Assembly: GCA_025506515.1 (NCBI GenBank)
Contig: CM046451.1
Span: forward strand, 65,117,635 to 65,181,634
DNA from: Flaveria trinervia
Lineage: Eukaryota; Streptophyta; Magnoliopsida; Asterales; Asteraceae
Direction of reading: 5' to 3'
DNA length: 64,000 bases
The position numbers and the translations under genes were made by a program. Positions 21,252 through 33,075 of the stretch are shown here, piece after piece; positions within the stretch are counted from its first letter, which is position 1; every line of letters begins with the position of its first letter. Below the pieces are notes generated by a model that did not search any database, was not told where the DNA came from, and saw nothing but the letters and a program-made list of their open reading frames with translations.

Positions 21252-24188
21252 TTATTCTAGCTGCAGCATACCAAGCCTTAACACTAGGTTTTCGAAAGTT
21301 GAACTATCCAAAGGCTTAGTAAAAATGTTTGCAAGCTTATCAGCACTAGGCACAAACTTTGGATCAATCAGACCTTTTTCAAAACAGTCTCTAATAAAAG
21401 GGTGTCTAATCTCTATATGTTTGGTCCTAGAATGTTGGACATGATTCTTGACAATGCAAAGAGCTGAAGCACTATCCATTAATAATGGAGTCTTAGTCTC
21501 TGTAATGCCATAATCCAAAAGTTGGTTCTGAAGCCAGAGTACCTGAGATGTACAACTTGCAGCAGCAATGTACTCTGCTTCAGCAGTGGATGTAGCAACA
21601 GATGTTTGTTTCTTACTCTGCCAAGAATCAAACAGTTGCCTAGGAATTGACATCCACCAGAAGTTGACTTTCTGGTTAACTTACACCCTGCATAGTCACT
21701 ATCAGGAAAAGCAACTAATTTGCAAGAGTGTCCAGTGGAATACCATAAACCTAGAGATTGTGTACCTTGCAAATATCTAAAGATCGGAGGATGCAAAAAT
21801 AATATCATCAACATAAATTTGAACAAGTAGCTTATGCTGATCCACCTTCTTAATGAACAAAGTTTTATCTATGGAGCCTCTAGTGAAATTATTTTGAAGA
21901 ATAATATTTGATAATGTCTCATACCAGGCTCTAGGAGCTTGTTTCAACCCATAAAGAGCCTTATCAAGCTTGTATACACAATCTGGATGTTTATTATCCT
22001 CAAAACCTGGTGGCTGACACACATAAACCTCTTCTTTTATTTTACCATATAAAAATGCACTTTTAACATCCATTTGAAAAACTTTAAGATTGTGGAATAC
22101 AGTATAGGCTAAGAACAATCTAATTGCCTCCAATCTGGCTACAGGAGCAAGGTTTCATCCTAATCAATACCTTCTTCCTGTGCAACCCCTGAACAACCAT
22201 TCTGGCCTTGTTCTTAACAATAAGCCCATTTCCATATGTTTTATTCCTAAACACCCATTTAGTGCCTATTGCACACTTACCTAGGGGTAGAGGAACTAGT
22301 TCCCACACTTGCTGCTTGTTGAACTGAAGTAGCTCAAGCTGCATGGCTTCAACCCATCCATTGTCCCTTAAAGCAATGTGATAGTTCTTTGGCTCTTACT
22401 AACTAATGAAGAGAGCATAGAAGCAGAATTTGGACAATTGACTTCTTGTTGAAACTCCAGCATTGATATCACCAATGATTTGAGACATTGGGTGATTCTT
22501 CAACTCTTGATAAACAATGAGATCTGTGCAAGTGTTTGTAGGACCTTCAGCAGCAGCAGATCGTGATGCAGACTCTTGAAACCAAGAATGAGATGGCAAA
22601 TCAAAAGATGTAGAGGAATCAAAGATCTCATTAGCATTTGTTGTGGATGGAACTACTGAAGCTACAGGAACATCAAGTTTAGTGGACTCAGACAGTTGAT
22701 CACTAAACTAGAATAGGTGAGTATTGATATTATCATCATCATCAATACCACGAGGTGGAGAACTGTTGACAGGAGCAACAGCTGAAGCCTGATAAGGAAC
22801 ATATTGCAGTATGTCTAAATCAAATAACTCCACAATGTTTTGTGGAATCTTGTCCTTTGGAGATTCATTAAACTTCACATGCAGAGTCTCTTCAACTATC
22901 TTTGTTCTGCAGTTGAAGACTCTGTATGCCTTGCAAGTAGACGAATAACTAACAAAATACCTTGCATCCACCTTAGGATCAAATTTGTGGAGTTCTCCTT
23001 TGTGTTGAGAATGAAACAAGGACACCCAAAGGCTCTGAAAAATGAAATTAGATGAGCCAAATGATGTAGAACTTCATATGGAGTCTTCATCAACCTCTGA
23101 TTTACTAAGGCTCTATTCTGCACAAAGCAAGCTGTGTTAACAGCTTCAGCCCAAAAGGTCAGTGGCAAACCAGAGTTAGCTAACATGGACCTTGCAGCTT
23201 CAATAAGGTTCCTGTTCTTTCTCTCTACTACTACATTATGTTCTGGAGTCCTTGGGATGCTAAACTGCCTCTTGATTCCCTTTGAGAGATAAAAATCATC
23301 AAGTGTATGGTTTATGAATTCTGTTCCATTATCACTTCTCATACACTTGACAGATAGGGAATACTGCTTCTCAACATACAACACAAAGTTTATAATCGTC
23401 TGAGCAGCCTCATCCTTTGAATGCAAGAAGAAAGTCCATACAAATCTGGAGTAATCATCCACAATTACCAGACAGTATTTCTTCTTTGCCATACTCATTA
23501 CTCTCACAGGACCAAAGATATCCATGTGTAGTAATTGCAAGCAGGCAATGGACTTAGGTTCTTCAATAGGAGGGAATGAGACTTTGTGTTGTTTTCCTTT
23601 CAAACAAGCAGTGCAGTTGTCTTCACATCTAAACTCCTTCATAGGCAATCCCCTTACTAAACCATGATATATCAGCTGATTCAAGTTTTTAAGATTCACA
23701 TGACCCAGCCTTCTATGCCATAGAATAGATTCTTGAGGAGAAGCATTGGAAAATAGGCAAGGATGGCCTTTGAGATCTATTTTCTTGGAAAGATCTAAGG
23801 CATACACTCTTCCTGTCTGTTGGCCCTCAGGAGAGTGTGATCATCCAACACCTTATCAATCAAACTCAGAACTTTGGATGACATAATCCTGCAGTTCTGA
23901 CTGGTGAAAAGAGCAACATGGCCTTTATCACAGATTTGACTGACACTCAAGAGATTGTACTTGAGATTCTCCACATGGTTAACATCATCAAACCATATTT
24001 CCCCATTGGAGACAAAGCCTTTGCCAATGATGTAACCCTTAGCATCATTGCCTAAAGAAACAAACCCCTTCTTTCCTTGAGAGTAATCATGAAGAATAGA
24101 GCTGTTCCCTGTCATATGCATAAATCCTCCACTGTCTACATACCAGATGCTATTGTGGCATGCTGAAGAACCCCGTAATCATAATAAA
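21252..24188 (-). pseudogene. Element B pol: protease, integrase, RT, RNase H
   Basis: The protease region is at 24160-24000 (active-site DSGG just before FMHMTGNSS). Integrase is 23807-22896, with zinc finger HRRLGHVNLKNL...CTACLKGK and core motifs VDDYSRFVW, RSDNGTEF and ERKNRNLIEA (Asp, Asp and Glu all present). RT follows at 22344-21777 with QIYVDDIIF, and RNase H at 21826-21252 with STAEAEYIAAAS and ending LGMLQLE. Stops and shifts break it near 23790, 22890, 22340, 22130 and 21800, and a piece of RT seems missing around 21777-21800, where IIFASSDL runs directly into IFRYLQGT, so the end of RT is deleted. It cannot make active enzyme. Confidence 0.88.
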
Positions 24189-27055
24189 TTAGTTAGTTTT
24201 TGAGACCCAAACCTTTTTGGTTTTGGGTCTGTTCACATCAACACATGGTAAACTAACAGATTTGCTATGAAGAACAACCTGAGGGGATGGAGATGGTGAA
24301 GAAGAAGAATCCTTTGGCATGGATTTTCTTCTCTGTGGTTTGAGCATAGGAGCATCTAATTGGTTGACTCTCCCCAATAGATGTTGAACCATCATAACAA
24401 GTTGTGTCTGATTCTCTGATAAAGCCTTCAGCTTATCAAACACATTAGTGCTTGAGATTGATGGATTCCTGTGTTGTACCATCTCCCTTTGAGCAACCTT
24501 AGCTGTTGCCTGATTAACCCCTTCCTTTTTGGATTTCTTTATGGATTTTGGGGTTATAGGTTTTGATGTTGCTGGTACAAACTTGGTTTCAAACTCAGTT
24601 TTCATTTTATCCATTTTCTTTTTAATGTTCTCATTGTGTTTGAGTTTGGAGCCCTTTTTATACGAGCAATCACCAGTAAGATGATTGAATAAGCCACATA
24701 TTTCACATGACTTTTTCTTCATCTTAAGTTGATCATCTGCTGAAGAAGATGAAACTACTGAAGACTTATTCTTCAGCAGTTTGCGACCAGTACTAGCAGT
24801 TTTCTTCCTTGCAGTACATGCTTTCTTGATATCTTCTTCAGTAGTTTTCCCACCCTTTCTACTGGCAGTTTTCTTTCCTTTAGTACATGCAGTAGTTTGG
24901 GTTTGTTCTCCAGGTGTTATGAGTTGCTCTTTAGTACTTTCAGTACTTTGTGAAATACCACCTGGAGTGATCAACCTTTTGATCATGTGAGTGTCAGCAT
25001 TTGAACCATCAACATCAGCTGATAGGTGTTGGGAGGAATTAATGCTGACACCAACCTCTGATGGTGCTGTATCAGATAGTAGATCACATGATGAAAAGGA
25101 TTGGTTATTGCTTTCTCTATCAGATTCTACCTATGCTCTGGCAGTAAAATCTGTAGGAGGAGCAGTGTGATTATAACCAATGCCAAACTTCACATTGGAA
25201 GCAGACTGCTTACTGAGAAGCATTTCAAAGCCCTTGCAGGAATGTACCCATCGATCACACTCTACCTGGGTAGCTGCAAGTGTTTCTTTGAGGTCTGTGT
25301 ACTTCTCTAGAAGTAGCTCTTCCCTAGCCTTATCATCAGTGATTTGGCATTTAAGTTTGTAAATCTCATCATTCTTATCATTAAGCACAGAATCAAATTC
25401 AGCTTTTCTTTTGGATATTATTTGTTCTAGCTCAATCTTCTTGTTAATTAAAGCTACATTTGCTTCTCTAATAGATGCAAATGCGGCTACGCATGTTTCA
25501 GAACATAGCTTGGGTTTGGCCTCAGAGGATACCTGTGATACCTGTGGTGTGGAGGCATTAGAGGATGAGGTATCAGCAGACTCCAGGCCATAAGAGCAAG
25601 GTTTCCAAAAGGATTGTCACCACCATGTTGACCAGCACTAGAAAACAGTTGTTCATGACCAGACATATCATCTGGTAAACTGCTCCAGTCAACAACTCCT
25701 GGGGTGAAAAAGCTGTGTTGTTGAGGTTGAGATTGTTGATGAGATTAGGAAGGTTGAGGCTTAGGAAGAGCAGGTGGTTGTTGAGCAATGGGTACTTGAA
25801 CTTGACTGGTTTGTGGCATGTAATAGCAGGGATATGGATATGGCATTGGCCCCTGAGGGACAAAATATGCAGGAGATAGAGATTGTGATTGATGACCAGA
25901 ACTAGCAGGATGTTGCCCTTTGTTTTGTTGAATATTACTTGGAAAAGTCACAAAGGGTGCAGAGGAGTTAGATCCAGATGATCTACACTCTCTTGCAAAG
26001 TGCCCAAGCCTGTGGCATTTGTGACACCTCAACTTACTCTTGTCAAAACCAACTTTGGTTTTGCCAGAGAGTCCAGGGAATTTCCTACCAGTTCTCTTGT
26101 AGAACTTCTGAGATCTGATATTAATCAAGGCCATTTGGCTCAGAATTTCCATCTCTTCTAAGTCATCATCAGCTATACCTTTCAAATCATCCATAATGAA
26201 GCACAAATTGTCACTATTACAGATTGACTGACTATCAACACTCACAAATGCAGGATCTGAACTGTTTGAAGAGAAATCTATATGCACATCATAATTATTT
26301 TCTAATGCAGCATATTCTGACTCATGACCGACCAAGGTAGTGTTCCCTGGTACAAAGTCTTCAGTGAGCTTTCCTGATGATGCCAGTTTCCTTTTCTGCT
26401 CTATCTCTCTTTCAAATGTAAGCAGTTTCCCATGAAGTTGGGTGAGAGATAGGCTATCCAGATTTGCATTAGAGCGTAGGACAATTGTATATGTGTCCCA
26501 TCTCTCAGGCAGTGATCTGAGGAATTTGTGGTTCATCTGGCTATTCGTGTATTCATGTTTGACCATTTTCAGCTCAGAGATCAAACATGAAAAACACTCA
26601 AACTGTTGAGTCAGAGTGTCACCCTTCCTATGAGCAAATGTCTCATATTGTTGGGCAAGTATTTCCCTATTGTTTGCTAAGACTTCATCACTACCATCAA
26701 ATTGTTCTTTCAGTGCCTTCCAGAGCTCATGAGTAGTTTCATGATGCATAAGCCCAGAATAGATTTCATTAGGCAGTGCCATGTCCAAAATTCGATGAGT
26801 TGTAGCATCAATCTCAAATAGTTTTCGATCCTCATCAGAGTATTGTTCCTTCTTCTTCGGAACCATTTGGTTGGTTTCCGGATTGTTCACCATAGGCTTA
26901 TGTAGACCATGTATCACAAATGTCCAACAACCTGAACTGTTAACACACAGGTGATGGAGCATTCTTCGTTGCCATATGTTATACTCAGTCCTAACCAGCA
27001 TCGGAGGCTTGGTTGAGGAACCAGTATTGTGAGGGTCATTAGAAGGAGTAGTCAT
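24189..27055 (-). pseudogene. Element B gag
   Basis: ATG at 27055 (MTTPSNDPHNTGSS). The conserved gag core is 26900-26400 (YNIWQRRMLHHL; LWKALKEQFDGSDE; FLRSLPERWDTYTI). Zinc knuckle CHKCHRLGHFAREC is near 26000, then a Pro/Gln-rich stretch, a coiled coil (25388-25200) and a second knuckle CEICGLFNHLTGDC near 24690. The stop is at 24189. The frame changes near 25750 and 25130. Length near 900 codons and two knuckles are typical of Sirevirus gag. The same gag is in F (62381 onward). Confidence 0.85.
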
Positions 27056-27249
27056 ATTCAAAATTCAGACAATTCAAGGTAAACAAGTAAATCTAGCTCA
27101 AAACCACTTAGAACCTCAAACAAAATGGCCAGAAGCAACAGAAACTCAATCTCTATAACCGATTCTTGCAAATTTGCTAATTCGATCAAACGTAGATAGC
27201 AAAAGAACAGTTTCAATGATCAATTGTTAAATCAATCAATGATTAACCT

Positions 27250-27261
27250 GCTCTGATACCA
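27250..27261 (-). other. Element B primer binding site
   Basis: Minus strand TGGTATCAGAGC, complementary to the Met-tRNA 3' end, two bases from the 5' LTR. Confidence 0.9.
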
Positions 27262-27263
27262 TT

Positions 27264-28223
27264 TGTTAGGATCTCAGCATCTAGTTTGATCAATTAGATT
27301 GGATTTGCAGCGGAATGAGCTCACGAATTAACAAATTTAGACAAGAACAAACGAAATTTATCAATGAAACAGTGTTTGTTATAGAGAGAGAATTTCTGCC
27401 AAAAGGAATATATTCATTCAATACACGCTTTGGCTGGCTTCACGCGCATCGTTACAATTAGGTCATCTTTCCTTTTATAAGGGAAGCTGACGTCAGCTGA
27501 TGTCACTTGACAGTGACATCTAACTGTTATTTAACTACTGAAAGTTAACACAACTACTGATGATGTCAACAACTGACATCTTCTTACAAGAATACCAAGT
27601 GTTAACTATCACTACAACTACTGAAAAGAAACTACTGAAACAACGACTGAAGAACATGCTCTTCAGTCGTTTTTCAAGTACTGAAATAGAAAAGAAAACT
27701 GCTGAAAGGAAACCATCACAACAATTGAAGAATGCTTCTTCAGCTGTTGTGACAAACTCTAAAGGCTTCAGTACTTGGACTTCTTGAACTTCAGTTGTTG
27801 TCATCAGCTGATGTCTTCAGATGTTGTCTTCAGTCTTTGTACTTCAGCTGTTGATCTTCAGTACTTTAGTCTTCAGCTGTTGATCTTCAGACTTTCGTCT
27901 TCAGCTGTTGAAGTCTTCAGTACTTTACTCTTCAGCTATTGATCTTCAGACTTTGTACTTCAGCTGTTGATCTTCAGTACTTTAGTCTTCAGTTGTTGAT
28001 CTTCAGACTTTGGTCTTCAACTGTTGAAGTCTTTAGTACTTTAGTCTTCAGCTGTTGATCTTCAGACTTTGGTCTTCAGCTGTTGAAGTCTTCAGTACTT
28101 TAGTCTTTAGCTGTTGATCTTCAGACTTTGTCAAACAACTAATCAAGTCTTCAGAAGTTGTTGTGATGTCTTGTGGAGTTAAAGGTTTTCCTGATCTGGC
28201 TCATTGGTTGTTTTGGTCCAACA
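27264..28223 (-). repeat. Element B 5' LTR
   Basis: 960 bp, partner of 15875-16837. Contains the 30-bp palindrome (27642-27671), the 37-nt inverted repeat (27716-27752) and the 59-bp array (about 27830-28130). Confidence 0.9.
27471..27495 (-). promoter_or_regulatory. Element B core promoter: TATA box with TGACGTCA
   Basis: Element-sense TTATAAAAGG (27471-27480) lies seven bases downstream of the perfect palindrome TGACGTCA (27488-27495), the classical plant TGA-bZIP/CRE core. Next upstream is a 7-bp inverted repeat, ATGTCAC facing GTGACAT. The same set is in the 3' LTR (16082-16106). In F a related AGACGTCA (61925-61932) precedes TATATAAG (61940-61947). Confidence 0.75.
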
Positions 28224-29663
28224 AACGTGACCCTGTTAAACTTTGAAAACACATGTGGTCATCTCAGACATGACCCTTTTAGTGAGTTGATCCCTTACTG
28301 ATTTTCATGATATAGTCCGACGAACAAATAAAGTAAAATGGCTAACTAACTAGAAATTTGAACTAAATACAAAAATAAAACTTGTTTTTGACTTTTTGTG
28401 AGAGACTTCTACTGGATTTGGTTCCAGAATAGGCAGCTTTAATTTAGTTTGACCACACCTGGACCAATTCAAATTTGGAATCATACATGCAAGTCAAATC
28501 AGTTGGGACTTGTTATCAAAACCTTTTGATGCTCAATTCTTGGTTTTCATCCAGAGTCGTTAGCAACTTTTAGGAAATCATACTGGAACTATTAGATTAC
28601 CACATTGATTTGAACTTTCAACAATTGCAGCCACAATGATTGTCAATATGTTTGTCCTCTTAAATCCATACACAGACTTTTGACACAGACTGGTGATAGA
28701 TTTAGGTTTAATTATTTCAACTAACATTTGTGGATCCCACACTTATATGGTAATCAACATTCCTCAGGAGCTTTTGAGCGGTCTAGGGGTATTTTTACAA
28801 GAAGAGACTATTCTTAGAGCTTTCAAAGAGAAGCCAATCCTCAGGTCAGTGCCATCGCACAGTAGAGAGGCGGCAAACAACAATGAATTCTAGAATATCT
28901 AGGTTATGTTTATCCTTAGGTCAGTACCATCGCACAGCAGAGAGGCACACAACCTATCTCCTTGTTAGAGCAGCTTAATTTTATTTTGCACAAAATGCAC
29001 CAACAACATAAGTCATTAGCTTGATAGCATTTTTCTTTCATTTTTTTTCCGTGCTTTGCTTTATTTATGGTCATCCGTACACATTTGTGGCGTTTACATG
29101 CTCATTACCCCTTATTGGAATATTGTTGATTGTGTTAACTAGTGATAAAATGGAAGCCCACAGTCAGTTGAACAACTTACTTTGATCTTGAGATCACCAG
29201 TGAGGTCTAATCATCTATTGTGTTGAATCTACCAACATATCAATTGTGGTCTAGCAACCTCTAGGTCTACTCTCGTTGTGTTACCTTAGGAGTTACCAGT
29301 TTTTCTATCATCTTCCCTTTTATATTGCTTAGACTACACAGACTTATACTTTGAATTTTTGCATTTTTTGTAAATTAAATTTTTTTTAAAGTCCCTCTTG
29401 ATTTGTTCCTGTGTACTATCATATTCCAAAGGGTTTGAATCGGTATCACAGATACGATCTACCTTATATCAGCTTTCCACTCCTTCTCCCTCGTTTTTTT
29501 AATGTTACTTGCTGACTTATTCTCCCCTAAAATACTAAAATCAAACTGGTTTAATTATTTTAGGATTTTAATAAACAGCAAAATAACATGAGTTTAATTT
29601 AAACAGACTAAAATAAACAAATAAAATAAAATAAAAAAGAAAAATTAACTAAACTACATCGGA
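28224..29663. other. Element A pol-aORF spacer, part near pol
   Basis: Non-coding. It starts with the continuation of the interrupted dyad (28224-28232) and another at 28257-28275 (GGTCATCTCAGACATGACC). 28640-28985 matches, inverted, D at about 58530-58890. That block includes a duplicated phrase GGTCAGTGCCATCGCACAG (28846 and, with one change, 28919) about 73 bases apart, also duplicated in D. Conservation without a frame suggests RNA- or DNA-level function, or only shared descent. The stretch 29340-29660 is AT-rich with nothing recognised. Confidence 0.75.
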
Positions 29664-32600
29664 CTACACATGATCATCATCAGGAATAACATCACTTTTC
29701 TTTTTAACGCCGTTGACCTCTAGCAAATATTGAAAACATGGTTTATCAAAGGCTTTAGTATAGAGGTCAGCGCATTGAAAATCTGTATTAATTTTTACCA
29801 CATCTATTAAATTCTTTTCATAACAGTCTCTTATGAAATGGTATTTAATACCGATGTGTTTTGTCTTTGGATGTTGTACCGGATTTTTAGTTACTGCAAT
29901 TGCAGTAGAGTTATCAACAAAAATAGGAGTAGAAGAAAACTTTAAACCGTAATCCCGCATTTGTTGTTGAATCCAGATCATTTGTGAACAGCAACTTGCA
30001 GCAGCAACGTATTCGGCTTCACAGGTTAACAATGCAACCGATGTCTGCTTCTTACACTGCCAGGTAACTAATCTTCTCCCAAAGAATTGACACCATGCTG
30101 ATGTAGACTTGTAATTCATCTAGCAGCCCCCGTAATCTGAGTCACTATACGCCGTGAGCTCAAAGTCATCATCATGAGGATACCACAACCCAAGTGTGGG
30201 TGTACCCTTTAGATAACGAAATATCCTCTTGACCCCGATCACATGGTTGACCTTAGGCTTAGCCTGATATCTAGAACATAAACATGTAGCATACATGATA
30301 TCAGGTCTTGAGGTAGTGAGATACATGAGGGATCCAATCATTCCTCAGTACATTGCGGCATCTACAAAATCTTCATTGTCATCAGGTGCTATATCGTGAT
30401 TCGTAGCAAGTGGAGTCCCAGCAGCAGAAGCATTCTCCATGTCAAAACGACTGAGAATGTCTCCTACATACTTGGTCTGATGTAGAAGTATCCCATTTGG
30501 AGCCTGGTCCACCTGTAACCCGAGAAAGAACTTTATCTCCCCTATAGCACTCATCTCAAATTCTTTCTTCATAACTGCTTCAAACTCTTTGCATAATTCT
30601 TTGTTCTTTGAACCGAAGATTATGTCATCAACATAGATTTGTACTAGCAGTAGGTCGCCATCTTTTTCTTTGATGAACAGTGTGCAGTCAATAACTCCCC
30701 TGCGAAAGCCGTGTTTCACAAGATGAATCGATAGTTTCTCATACCAGGCCCTAGGAGCTTGATGAAGCCCGTATGAGGCCTTGTCGAGTTTGTAAACTCT
30801 GTCCCGATGATAAGGATCTTCAAATCCCTCAGGTTGACTAACATACACTGTCTCTCGAATTACCCCATGAACGAATGCACTCCTCACATCTAATTGATAG
30901 ACCTTAATCTTCATATACGATGCATAGGAAAGGAAGATATGGATGGCTTCCATCCTTGCCACTGGTGCAAACACTTCATTGTAGTCAATCCCCTCGACTT
31001 GGTGAAATCCCTGAACAACCAGTCGAGCCTTGATCCTGATAATGACCCCTTAGTCATCCTTCTTCCATTTCAAGACCCATTTGGTGCCAATGACTTTAGC
31101 ACCTTTAGGTCTATCTACCAGAGTCCATACTCCTAACTTCTTGAATTGAAGAAGTTCTTCTTGCATGGCACTCACCTATGCCTCATCGTTTAATGTATCA
31201 CTTACGTATTTTGGCTCAAACTGCGAGACAAAACACTGATAAGCACCACCATGAGTGTAGCCCTTTTCCATAACAGAGGTATAATCAGCTGAGTACAGCT
31301 GATTTCGGGTTTGTACTCCTGATCTGACATCCCCAATGACATTGTCCAAGGGATGATAGATGTTTAGACGTGATCCTAGAGTAGTAGGAACAGCTACCTG
31401 CAGAGCCAAGATTATGAACATTTGGTTCTGCATCTGAGGTAGTTGGAGTTTGAGGCTCCAAAGTCGAACATGCATCACTGGTAGATGCTTATGGACTTTT
31501 AGGAACTGGAACCTGTTCCTCCTGACTGTTCTAGTCATCTTCATCAGCTTCATCTTCAGAGGAGGAGTCACTGTCGTCGACTACTCCCCCTGACTGAGTA
31601 GATGATTCTCCCTGTGAGCTATATGTAGGTGTATTCAAGATATCATCCATCATCCGTGTAGCTAACTCATCATCCGAGGAGAGAGAGGGATGTTGAAGGA
31701 CTTGAAGAATCCATCATAGTCAAAAAAGTAGGCGGGTCCTTTGCAAGTAGGTGGTGTGGTATATCTCTGAACGTCAACATTACACCACACTTCTACTAGA
31801 CCCGTTGAGTTGTTTTAAACCCTCTTGTTCGGTATGTTGTATCCTAAAAGATTCCTTCATCCGCCTTCTCGCTAAATTTACCTTCTAGTGTTTTCTTCAG
31901 AAGTGTGCACGGCGCGCCAAATGGTTCGAGATACTCCAAATTCAGTTTGCGTCTTTGTAGTAGCTCGTAACATGTCTTTCTGTGGCGCTTGACAATCAGA
32001 ACTCGATTCAGTGTATAACATGCATTAGCTACTGCCTCATTCCAAAATTGGATAGGCAGTTTCGAGTCTGCCAGCATAGTCTGTGTAGTCTCTATCAAGC
32101 TTCTGTTCTTTCTCTCAGCAACACCATTCATCTGAGGCGTGTATGTAGAAGTGAATTGATGCACAATTCCCTTTTCCTTGCAGTAATCCGCCATCAACTG
32201 ATTCTTGAATTCAGTTCCGTTGTCTGAGCGTACTTGTCTCACCTTTAGCTTATAGAGAGATTCGAGTGTGGTCACTAACTCCTTGAATGACTCAAATGTT
32301 TCTGATTTGGACTTTAGAAACATTACCCAAGAGAATCTTGAGTAGTCATCAGTAACCACAAAACAGTACAAGTCGCCTGCAATGCTCTTTTTACTGACTG
32401 GGCCAAACAGATCCATGTGAAGAAGGTCAAGAGGAAGTTCTATTGAATGAACTTTCTTTTCCTTATGAGACTTCTTCGTCTGTTTGCCTTTCTTGCAAGC
32501 TACGCAAAAATCAGGAAGTTGGAAATTCTTGACGTTAACTCCTCTCACAAGATCCTTCTGAATCAAGTGATTCATCTTCCTTTGACTAATATGTCCCATT

Positions 32601-33075
32601 CTCCTATGCCAGGAGATGGAATCCTTCTCAGTAGCTTTAGATAGAAAACACTGAACTTCATGATCCGTTGTAGAAGCTGTTGAGAGATCCAAAACATAAA
32701 GGTCTTTATATCTTGAAGCTGTCATCAGCACTTGGTCCTCCAGAATCACGTAATCTTTCTTTAGGACGTAACACTTCTTGTTGTCGAATATGACTTTAAA
32801 AACTTTATCACAGATTTAGGAAACAGAAAGTATGTTGTTTTGAAGTTGCTGGACGTAGTTCACCCTATCAAACTTAACGTCTGATTTCCAACTTCTCCCT
32901 GAGCTGTGATATAGCCTCCCTTGTTTCCAGCAAACGAAACATGCCCTCCTTTTATTTGCCTTACGTTTGATAAAAGAGCCCTGTTTCCTGTCATGTGCCT
33001 GGATGCTCCGCTGTCTACAATCCACGTGTTAGTTTCAGCACTATAGCGAACACCCTGCACATACAATGTAAATGA
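29664..33075 (-). pseudogene. Element A pol: protease, integrase, RT, RNase H
   Basis: Follows the gag stop in the same frame. The protease is at 33040-32860 with WIVDSGASRHMTGN. Integrase is 32749-31844: zinc finger HRRMGHISQRKM...CVACKKGKQ, then VTDDYSRFSW, RSDNGTEFKN and ERKNRSLIET, so the catalytic D, D and E are kept. Past a low-complexity linker (31571-31176) comes RT (31150-30345) with LVQIYVDDIIFGSKN. RNase H is 30341-29664, with SDSDYGGC, CEAEYVAAAS and FVDNSTAIA, ending at 29664. Breaks include a shift near 32850, a gap near 31840-31570 and TAG at 30120. Copia order is clear. D's pol (48452-51873) is the closest relative in the window. Confidence 0.9.

Larger units (their letters stand above)
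15875..28223 (-). mobile_element. Element B: Sirevirus-like copia retrotransposon of a second family
   Basis: 12.3 kb, with LTRs 15875-16837 and 27264-28223, primer site 27250-27261 and PPT 16838-16852. In element sense the order is gag (27055-24189), pol (24188-21252), a tandem-repeat spacer, extra ORF (20427-17057), PPT and LTR. It shares A's architecture but not its LTR. It sits inside a 19-bp dyad of A's spacer. The flanks, GACG at 15871-15874 and AACG at 28224-28227, are an imperfect target duplication (GACGT/AACGT if the LTR's first T is counted). The LTRs look about 96% alike by eye. Confidence 0.88.
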
